Origin: Acheta domesticus
Taxonomy: Eukaryota; Arthropoda; Insecta; Orthoptera; Gryllidae
Reading direction: 5' to 3'
NCBI GenBank assembly: GCA_031308135.1
Contig: JAHLJT010009419.1
Coordinates: forward strand, 186,559,829-186,623,828
DNA length: 64,000 nucleotides
This document shows positions 24,701 to 36,200 of this stretch, piece after piece (within the stretch, counting starts at the first letter, position 1; each line of letters begins with the position of its first letter). The notes under the pieces were generated by a model. It did no database searches. It was given only the letters and a program-made list of their open reading frames with translations, and was not told the DNA's origin. Both the position numbers and the translations under genes were made by a program.

Positions 24701-27700
24701 ACGGAAATATGTATCAATAATTCTTAACCAGGATTTCGAAAACCGTTGCGTATAAAGACTTCTATCCGTCTAAAAAGTTTCTGTCAATGTTCACGTCCGT
24801 GTAGGGTTCCGAGGGCTGGATTAGTACACAAGTAGATTCAGGAAGTGCTTAGGGCTCTTTACCAGATAGGGGTCCGTAATTTTTGAAATGAAACATTTGT
24901 TAAATTAAAAGTGTTTAATATTAATTTTTAAAATTTTGAAAAGTGCAGCTTTTACTCTTGATCATGCTGATTAGTGATTACCTTTCTACATTTTTTAAAA
25001 TATTATTCAGGGATCCCGTAGTGGGGTGTTGCGTAGGGCCCTCGCAGACATTCATCCGCCCCTGAACGCCCTTCTTCCCCGAAGGCACCATCCGCCCGCG
25101 GCGCCGGCGCGTGCGCGTTTGCATGACCCGCGAGCGGTCGCGAAGGGAGATCGCCGCCGCCCTCCCCGGCGACCGAGGCGACGGCGACGTCGACGACGAC
25201 GGACGGGCGCGAGTGCTCGCGCTCGCAGCGCGTCCGGCGGCGCCGGCGGCGGCGCCGGTGTCAGTGAGAAAGCGGCGGAGAGCAGATTTCTCCCGGGGCG
25301 GGCGGGGAATGAGGAACCGCGCCTCAGCGGCCGTCTCTCCCGCCAGGGGCGCGGTCCGCTCCGCACATACGGGCGACCGCTGGTATTTTTTTTTAATTTT
25401 TTTAAGCGAGTTAAATGTATGCCGATATCGATAGAAACATGGATGCTAGGGAGACGCTCTGCGTCCTCCACGTAGTTGGCGACGTTTCGGCCGCCATACT
25501 GCGACCTTCCTCAGGGCGAAATGATGGCAACTATGCCTAGGACGCGGCGTCTCCCGGACAGCCAAGTTTCTATTGACTGCGGCTGCGGAAGCCTACGCTT
25601 TCGTATGCCGATATCGCAATATACCCCAAGTCCAAAATCTGAACATCGACACGTATTAAGCTGTGGGTTTGAAGAGATCTGATTATCACCATATTTAATC
25701 AGTTATTTCAAATTCGCTTTAATTTCGTTAATATCGCCATCATTTAATTTCGTTGCGCCTGTTTCTTGCTACCAAATACTTTGGGGTAAGTCAAACTCCC
25801 GTTTTAGTGGTTAGACAGCTCACTTTTTACCTCTACGTACTGGGTTCAAACCTGGACAACCCACGTGAAGTTTTGCTGGACAAAGCGGGTTCGCGGCAAT
25901 TTTTCTCGGGGTTCTGTTCATTTCTCTTCCATCTAATACACTATTGTTCCATTTTTGATAATCTTGTCGTGCTTAAAGAAACATTCTTTGATATGGGCGA
26001 AAACGTCTAGAACTGAAGGTCGTAATAAAGAATAAAGTGCCTTGTACACTCAACTGGGGGTGAATTGAAACTCGGAGACTAACATTTTTGGTTTTCTATC
26101 TCAGAGGTTTCTTTTATCCAATAATATAATGTAACACATTTTTGAACTAGAATTGATTTTATTATTTTAAAATACTAAAATATCCCGTCGCCATGATTTC
26201 AAAATGTAGCTATTTTCGTCCTTTCTTCACACTTGATTATTCATTGTCCAAACAGTGTAAACATCTTAGTGCAATCTTAACCTCCTTCATGGCTCGTACA
26301 CTATTGGAACACTTTCTTCATTTTTGCATGCTCTCCATATCGCTAGTTTTCTTCCGTTGTGGAAGACTCAAGACATTCACAAAATCCTAGCGAGATCGGA
26401 TTTCATTCGTTTTCAACTTGCTGCAGGAAGTCTTCAGTCTTGACAGAATTGCTATTCTTGAGCAGAAGCAATTCCCTCAGTGGCACGGTTTTCTAAGTCC
26501 ATTTATTTCACCATAAATTTATACAAACAACTCTCTAAACATACCTACAAACCCTTAGAGGTATATGAATTCGCATTTGTGAGGTGATTTTTTTTCCGGA
26601 AGTTGTATTTACTGTGTTCACTACAACATAGTAAATATTGAGTGTTCATTTTTCTGTAGTTTTGTAGAGTTATGCAAGTGAATCGGGTGAGTTCTCTATA
26701 TTGGTTTTCATTAAATCCAGATTCGATTGCACTGTATGACGGTACAAAATGTCTCCAGAATAGAGTCTGTTCTCAAAGAGTAGGCTGCAGTTGGGGGTCT
26801 CCAAATTAGCGTTCAAGCGAACAGGCCGTTTACAATCAAATATTTTGAACATACGGAACGCAGGTATTGCCTCTGACGCGTTCTACCGAACACGGCTGAA
26901 TTTCCAAGTCGGCAGAACTGTATCGAATGCAATTGATTTACACGTTCGGACTGAGGAATTAAACGGACACAGCCAAACTTATGTTGGTTTACCGGCGTTA
27001 ACCTCCTCGGAAAATCTCCTATTGGATTGCTGATAATTTGTGCCAAAATGCGAACCTAATGGAGTAGGAATGTAGTTTCATTTACATAGGTCGCATGAAA
27101 CATCCCACATTTAACATAGCTCTAAATGAACAGTTTTAATAATCGATTCAATTATCCTCTTCTTTGGTGCTGTTCTTCCATAGATGGAAGTTAGGTGACC
27201 CATCTAGATGCCTTCAAATTTTTATTATCATGGGTTTTCTCGGGAGGATATAATCAGGGTAGTTTCCCACTGCTTTCCCTGATGGTACTGAATGAAGTGA
27301 TAGGGTGATGGAGGGTGAAAGGACTAGGATGATGGTGGGAGGTGATCCTGGCATTTTTGCACCATCCCAGCATTTGCCTTATGACCGAGGGACCCCCCCC
27401 CCCTGTCAGGAGGCCGTCCCGGGGATTGAACCTGGACCTCCCGACTGCGAAGTCAGTGCGTTACGCACAGAGCCAGCTTGGTCGATTCAATTATATAACT
27501 TCATATATTATAACTTGAAAATATTTTTTGAATATTTGCTAAAGAAATAAGTTGGTTTAAATTTTTGTTACAAAATAGAACCTGATGATGGGATGGAAAA
27601 ACATCCAAAAACGTTATCTGTAAAAAAAATTGTAATTAAAATGTTAAAAGAAAAAAAAAGGAAAAAAAACAAACAACTTTAGATATTGGTCAAAGATATG

Positions 27701-30700
27701 ACACTGTTTATGTCGCTTATACGTAATGATTTGAAGACGTATGCCCGGTCTATCTGCAGTGTGACCATTACTGTTCGACAGAATCCCCTTTCCCAAAGAC
27801 AGCTGCAAAAGTCCGTAAGAATATAATGCTTGGTGAATAGTTTCCTTAAAAAATTATGAGAAGTTGAGGATTTCCCGTTTCATTTCATCGTCCGGATGTA
27901 AACATTGCTGAGCTTTGGTGAAACTTCACCTGGGGTATTGTTTGCCGGAATACAGGGCGGGAGGAATTGTCGGTTTGAAATCGAGTCGTGAGAGTTTTTA
28001 AGTGCAGCCCATCAATTGGTTTGCGTAATCCAAAAGATTTCAGTATTGACTCACGGTTTCTAATCTCGTTCAAACCTGATACTCTTTCATTATTAATGTG
28101 TGGACTAAAGAGCACTGGCTAGAGTAATTCCATTTCTTTCCGTCAAAATACGTAAGACTTCCCACGTCGCAGCTGAATCATTTTCGAAATTTGATATATT
28201 TTTTTAAAATCAGAAAATGCTGCAAAGAATGCTAGAAAAGAATGTGCAAACGGACCTCCATATATCGTGTCTGACTATTCCTTCCATAATATTCGAAGTA
28301 TAAAAACGTCGATGTATTAACATTTTCTGATATCCTCCTACAGTCTCCAGTTTTTTGAAACATTTTTCGCGGTTTTTCATTATAGTCGAAACTGAAGTAT
28401 CTGGTTTTCTATATTTCTGCGACACTAGTTGTTTTTGCATACCACTGTCCAATCTTTAATAAAGTTTTTTTCGCAACTATTTTTCGCAACACGATGAGCA
28501 AGCAATTGACCTTTAGATCGCTTTGGGGTTTGCGTTCGCACGATTGACAAGTTCCTTCAGAAAGGAAAAGGAATGAGTTACCTTCATGCGAAAGTTGGGA
28601 ACCGGACGGAGAAAACGCTTTAGTGTTTTATAAATATTAAATTCAAGTATACAAACGTCCAGAAGGAAATTGTTTTCCGAAGTAATACTCTCCTTCCAAA
28701 TTAAACAGTACTATTTTTTGAAACATAATTTATAGTCTGTACTGTACATTTATATTTCATAGAAAAATAGTAAAGTCAGAAAATTAGTTCGATATATAGA
28801 AATAATTTTTTGATATATAGAAACGTTTTTAAATGGAATTTTCAAGGAGCGGAAAAATAATTCTATTTATAGAGAATTTTGGTTTATAGAAGCTCGATGT
28901 ATGGAGGTCCGAGTGTATTGTGGATGAAACAGGAACTTGAAAGAACAAAATGGCGCTGGCAAGAGTGCATGTTTAACAGCTGGTTAGTAGCACGTCACTT
29001 CAGAGTACTGAAAACGAGGTAAAATTACTCGGAACATGTTTGTTGTAATGTAACATTAAAATGCAATGTAACGTCCATGTGGATTTCCACAATATTTGGG
29101 CGGTAACCAACGATTTTAGAAACTTGAAACGCACAGCGGGGAATCATGGAGGGACGAGGCTAAGACATTAGATGACGATGATGACTAAATATTGTAAATT
29201 TCGTAAAAACTTCAAAGCGAGTTGTCTCGTGTGAATAATTATTCCCCCCCATATCTTATTAGTAAGTTTCGCCGGTGAGGTCAAGCTATAGGCATGGTAT
29301 TAAAGCACAAACAAATATTGAATTTTGATGCATTTTCTGTGTACAGATAATTTTTTTTTTTAAATTTTAGTATTATGTAACTCAGATTATTTCAACAATT
29401 ACATTTCGTATTTCCTAGAATAGGGTCTATATTAAAATGGATTGTATTTCTGTTTTATAATTCTTTTTGTCCGATTAGTAACAAATCGAGGATATTGTTA
29501 ATTATATTATTAAAAAAACGCAGAAATACAATAAGGAAAGCCATTATATACAATTTAGTGAAGAGTAGAAACAGGTTTTTATCTTTTTTACCATTCCGTT
29601 TCACATGAGCTGTCTGTTCAATTCAATACGACGTTGCAAAAATGTCCTTTGTAGTTTTACGTGTGAATATGTAGCACTCCAGTTTTGTCTGATTATCGAT
29701 GCACATCATTTTCCAAACAAAGAAAACGCCAATCCTAAGAGAGTACAGCTTCAAACACGATTAAACACGAGAAACCAAGCAAAGGCGAATGAGAAAAAAT
29801 CACGAGACTTGACCGTGCGTGGGGGCCGACATGTTCGGAAAAACACTCAATAGCACAAACCCGAAGGGTAAATCTGGATCGAATCTCGAGCGTGTATGGG
29901 CACCCTATTAGAATATTGTATTAGTTCTTGCGCCATTTACTTTCCTGATTCCGCAGCGTTGCTAGTACTTGAATGAAGGTTGAACGCCTCTGTTGCACGA
30001 TGACGCAGGGTGTGTGGCGAAACGCGTGTTGTGCTGAGCAAGAAGTTTATGGTGAAGGAACGCGAGGAATCGCCTATGCGTCACTCGATATCGCATATCT
30101 GTAGTATCGGTGGGCGACCTTTTTCGCTCGCGTTTCCTTGGGCCGTTTTCATGTCCCGGTTAAAGACAGAAGAGTACATTGCCCTAGTTCTTGTGAATGA
30201 TGCCCTTCGTGCTCTCGAAGGTCGCTTTGCGAACAGAAATTGGAGAAATAGTGAACTCGTATTTGGGTGTCCGCGTCAGTGGACACTCTTTTGGTAATTC
30301 GTTGAGGTATGGGGGAACCGTAAAACTGAACATTAGTCGAGCTAAAGAATGGCACAGACTTTCTCGTATTGGTCTCTTCAGTCTGGGGTAGCTTTTCGAT
30401 TTTCTCCACCCTCTACTCGGCCGCTGTCTGTCGGCCCCTAGACCTACCGGGATCTCTCGCGATAAGTACTGCTTCTTTGGAGACATTCGCAGTGAAGAGA
30501 ACTTTCGAACTCGCCTAACATCGCAAATGCCAATCTGCCTTGTATCTTCATGCTTGTGCCCATGGTATTCCATGATCATGTTTCGGTGCTTGCACCGTTG
30601 TTCTGGGAATAGAGAGATCCAGTTCCCCAGTTACACATAGACTGCACAAAAGTTCCTTTCAGATGAAGAAATTATGAAAGGATTAGGATATACTCGTACA

Positions 30701-33173
30701 TATAATAGAGAAGGGGGCAAGCAATTCCTCCCTCGGCACGAACACTACATAAAACATTTAAACTTTACGCAAGTTTCGATCCCACAGTGTTAAGTGTTCA
30801 CCTACTGGGGCTCACCTTTCAAAAGCCTGGTTTTAAAAAAAACAATGCAATGAAAATATCGCACCAAACTGCCAAAATCAATAAAAATTGTCACACGTCC
30901 AGAATCGATGTTTAAGTGTGCAGTTTTGTACATATGTTAGTAGAAAATAAAAGTGTTTCTAGAATTGATGCAAACTTCAGCTAAACAAATTTTACTACGG
31001 CATGTACTCGCGATCACACGGGGAGTTTCATTCACGGTTGACTCCTATTGAACTACACACTCAAATTAAACTGCAACGAAAAGTCCATACACTAATGTTC
31101 TTAGAAAAGCTGGTGATTTACGAGAAGTTTGTATAATCCACTGTCGCTGAGACCATTTGAGTCCGATTACTCGTATAGCACACACCGACAACTTTTGTGA
31201 CTTGACCCACAAATTGTGAATTCAGAATTCGTTAGATGTGATATACAACATTGATTAACAAGCATAATCCACTTTTTAGATATCAGGAATCTATAAAACA
31301 AGTTTTTCATTCAAATCGCCTTTTTTTGACGCATCTTTTGACGCAAGATGCGAGTCGTTGAAGAAAAAGTACAAATAAATAAAATAAATAATAAATACTA
31401 GTTTCCAGAAACATACTGTGGTCATTGTTGGCATTGTTTACTTGATAAGTTTAGTTTCTCCAATACCCTTTTTTAAACTGGTTATGCGCCCGGCAGCAAC
31501 TACGCATGCGTCTTCCCCAATAAGGAAAAGTTGTACTGTACATTAATGTTCGAAAAAACCGTAAAAGAAAAGAAAATTTGGCTAGTGTCGTTACGAAAAT
31601 TTGGCTAGTTTAGTATAGCGCAAACTTTACGCTATACTAAAGAGTAATTAACACTATCCGTTACAAAAGTTTCAAGAAAAAAATTGCAGCCATATACGAA
31701 AAAATGGCGTTTGAGCATTTCTGAAAATGCCGAAATTTGAGCTACTTTTGACAGAAAACGGTAGTGTTTTCGAGAAACTTTACTTGACATTATTTAAAGC
31801 ATATATACTCGTAAATATAATAATGTGAAAAAATCGCCGATAATGTAAATATTAACGACGTGAGAGACAAGTAAAAAAATTTACATTTTTGTAATTTTTG
31901 AAAAAACCAACCAATAGAAAAATATGGCTTTTATGTCATTGGTAGAGTACATTTACCACTATCCCTACCAAAAGTTTAAAGAAAAAATTTGGAGCCTTTT
32001 TGAGAAAATCTTGTTTTTGTAATTTTTTAAAATTGCACATATTGCACGCAATATTGCACGAAAACTACCAAAATTTTGAAAAACATTTACATGACTTTTA
32101 TTAAAGAACTCAATATGCAGAACAAATTTTATTTGAAGAAAAAATCTCTATCTTCAATTTTGTATTTGGAGAAAGACGCCGAAAAAAATTCAAACTTTCA
32201 CAATTTTCGAAAATTCAGAGCTGTACGTGAAAATCGGACCTATGCCATGTTAAAAAGTGTATTTTCCTCTATTCATACAAGAAATTTAAAGAAAAAATTT
32301 GGAGCCGTTTTTGAGAAAATCTTGAAAATCCCCAGGGGACTTCAAATAAAGTACCCCCAAATTTTGAAGAATCTTTTTCAAAATCTGAAAGCTTCGACTA
32401 GAATCAGATTGACCGGGGAATATCCATTTTGGAAGAAATCGTACGTATGGTTTAGGCGCTAGCAGTGTTCACAGACGGACAGACATACGGACGGACAGAC
32501 GGACGTTTTCCTTTCAATTGGGTTTTCGGTATCAAGGACCTAGAAAACAGGGTTTCTGGCTACACCACGTGTTAGGGAATTTTTTTTCTTAATTTAGCAA
32601 GTGGTTTTATCCACTTATTCGTTTTCACGGCCCGGCAATTAATTTTTTTCCGCCGAAAATTGGCCATTTTTTCGCGCAGCATTACATAACTTTCCCTATA
32701 CTACGTATATCACTCCGTGTATACGTACGTATACGGGAAAGTAAAAAAGTTGTGTGGTGTAGTATACTTTGGTCATTAGTGTTCAAGAAAATCAATTTTG
32801 AAGAGCGTTTTTATTTGCACAGGAGGCGCGCCTGCTCGCGAAATTTTCCGCATTAATGCATGCCACTCGTCATTTTTTTGTAAAACTCATTACAAATGGT
32901 AGAACATTTGGTGCGAAGTTTCAAGCAAATATCAACACAAATTTGACAATTATAGCTCCTTTTCATACAGCTAAACATGGAAACAATCAGCGTCACAACA
33001 ATGAGATGTAATTCATAGAAATTCGCGAACGCGTTTCGTTGCCTGTAATAAGTGTTTTTCTGCCGAAACTTCCCCGTTTTTTCGCGCAGCATTACTTAAC
33101 TTTCTCTCTATTGCGGTACCGGTAGCCAGAAAGCAAAACTGTTAGGCAGAGGTCGAAAAAAACAACGTAACAG

Positions 33174-33223
<50 letters not shown>

Positions 33224-36200
33224 GGCTATAGTTTCTTTTCTAGAATCAACATTGAGCTCTCAGTTTTGGGTTTCCATGTATTTTACCTTCTCGCTACCGC
33301 TTACTGAGTAGAGAGAAAAGTTACGTAATGTTGCTGTAAAAGAGGGAATTTTCGGCAGAAAAACTACTACGGGGCCCTGGTAACGAAAAAGTGGATAAAT
33401 CCAATTAGTAAATTTAGAAAAGAAATCCTCTAACCCGTAGTGTAGCCAAAATCCATCTTTTGTGGGTCCTTGAAACCGAAAAATCGAATTACGGCAAAAC
33501 GTGTGACGTCTGAACAACGCCAGCGGCTAAATCGTTCAGCCTATTATTCTCCAAAATTGATATTCCCCAATCGATCTGGCTGATGTCGCAGCCTCTTGAA
33601 TTGGAAACCAATATTTTAATTTTGGGGCGTACTTTTACATGAAGTCCCTGGGTCCTTTTCAAAATTTTAACAAAATGGCTCTATTGTTTTTCGATTAAAT
33701 TTTGTTGGATAGCGTAAAGGACGTTCGAGAGGTCTGCAGGTATGCAGGTCTCAACTTCGTTGAAAATTCTGATTTTTCAAAAATTGCAAAGTAAAAAATG
33801 TTTTCTGCGTCGTCCTACAACTACAATTATCTAGATATATATTTTTCCATTTAATTAAATCTATTCCTTAAAGACAGATTTTAAAATAGGTCATGCACAA
33901 ATTTTCGAAAATTTGAGTACTTCTCGCGTGATTTTGCGTGAAAGTACGAGCGAGAAAGTAGGTGCTGTTTAAGTCAGCAACACTTGTTTGGTGAGGTTTT
34001 TGGATTTTGATATTTATTTACCCATCAGTAAGCATGTTAACCGCCTTTATTTGTACAGCTGTGATTTTTGGAATATAAATGCCGGAATATTTTTTTCCTT
34101 GTGACTAGAATTAGGTCTCGGTATTGAGTTGGGTTTCATATTTTTTCTGAAGGTTTTGGATTTGGTGTGAATTGTCCCATCTGATTTTTGGAAAATGTGG
34201 ACTGGAACAATTTTTTCTCCTAGTCTAATTTTAATTTAGATTTAATTTTGAGATTAATAGAGATTTAATTTTGGATGCATTTTCGTGGTCTTGCAATGAA
34301 GGGAAGTTGTTTTGTAGGTGGGTTCATGATTTTGGAAAATCCAAAAGAGCCTAAAATATGCCTTCAATTTTGTGCATGGTTTGGTTGAGATTGGATTTTG
34401 GGCGCTGCCAGCTTGAGATGGCTTGGGAACCGGGTCGTTCCGGCGCCCCCTTGAAAGTAGGCCCGACTGCCCGAGCGTTGCCCCTTCCGCGTCGGTTGAA
34501 ACACTTCTGACAATTGAAGCTCCGATGAATTTATTTCCGAACTTACATCAGGATCTGTATTGTCGAATCGGTAATGTCTGGGAAATAATACTGATGCGAT
34601 ATGGTAGACAAACCTACAATTCCGAAATAAAATCGACCTTTTGTTTCGTACTTCATACGTGCCTTTTGTGAAAAAACCAGCAATTCGAGACAAATAAGTT
34701 ATGAAGTTGGACCTGATTTATGAACACTAATGATTAGTAAAACATGTATGCATTCATGAAATAAAATCGTCGAATAACCCATCATATCACAGTTTCTCAT
34801 GTTTTCGTAGAGTTCATTCATCCGGTACTTTTCTCTTGCAATGTCGGTCGCTCACATGAGGATGGGTAGTATTAGTTTCCTAAATGCAATGTGTGCCGCT
34901 GAATATATTTTTAAAAAATGGTTTTACCACCAAGTCGGCAAAATTGTGAGGACTCTTTAGCTGCTAGGCTGATAAGGGAAGTTCCTCGCTCTTTCGAATC
35001 TAATTTCATCTTATTTTGTAAGCTCTGTGAAGTCTTGGGTTCATCTGCGTTACGGATTTTCAGAATGGACTAGATGGTACATATACTACTATACCTTTTC
35101 AACATCAGAATGAGACCAAATAATTTCAAATTGGGAATTCACACTCCCAAAGTGTGAATACACCCGAACGGATTGGGATTAAACACAATCGATTTGAGAC
35201 CTAACAAGCTGAGAAGTCTCAATTTGGAAGTGATTGGTCTCAATTTGAATATATTTATTCCCAATTTGAAATGCTGCAGTCACAACTTGATATTATTTGT
35301 TCCCAATTTGCAATTATTTGACCTCAATTTGAAATTGAAATCGTATAGAGACAACCGAAGTTTTCCTGATAAGCGTAATGCATAATTCAGGGCCTCTCGA
35401 GGTACCTACCGTTCTCCTAAAGGCAGAGGTGAAGAGGACGCTGGCGCTCTTTAACAGAACGCCGATATTCCCTTTGCATTCCAGGCACTTGAAACTCCAC
35501 GAAGAAAAGGTACATGCTTCGAAAATATGTTGACATAATATGTCAACATATGTTGGCATATTATGCCAACAGATGACAAGACCTAGGTATATGCAGTGGG
35601 AACAGGAGTTGAAACAAAACGGCAGTAACTTCAGCTTTATGCAGCATAGAGGAGCAGTGAACAGTAATACGTTTGTGTTGAAAGGGCATTAAATCAAGAG
35701 AAATTCATAGGATTATGGAAAGGATCGGCGATAACTGCCTTGCGTGAAGAATAGTGAATGAGTGGGTAGATCGCTTTAAAAAAGGACAAGAGATCAACCA
35801 CAAACGAGAAACGCTCTAGTCGTTCCTGTTGTCTCCTCTCAACCCTTCGCCGATAATGTCGTTTTCACTCTTTTCTTGGATGTTAATGTGCCGATTTTGG
35901 ATCACTATCGCGAAAGGTGTGCTAGCAACGCCACAGTGACGACTCAGATTTATTTATTTGGTCAAAAAACAGTAAAAACTGTATATGACGTTTGGGGAGG
36001 AGATTAGATTTGATTGATAGCTACTTAAGACAGACCATCCAGGTATTATGTGTTCTCTTAGTTCTCTTCCTTGCCTTGCAAATACTCCACAAACTCGCTA
36101 ATTTTGTTGTAGAAACCTTATACAGCAGAGAGATTTTGGCGAATTAACGCACTTATGGCTCATTTGCAATATTCTTTCTGAAATCTGATGCTTGGGATCC

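Noticed and set aside
25026..25475. 149-aa and 139-aa Arg/Ala-rich frames on opposite strands
   Set aside because: Both strands are open because of high GC content; no recognisable family.
27423..27475. A tRNA gene on the minus strand
   Set aside because: Pol III boxes are present but the acceptor stem does not close, and TSDs delimit a SINE instead.
30184..30579. 131-aa minus-strand frame (and the opposing 95-aa plus frame)
   Set aside because: No known domain, overlaps on both strands, and contains a repeat-derived 23-mer.
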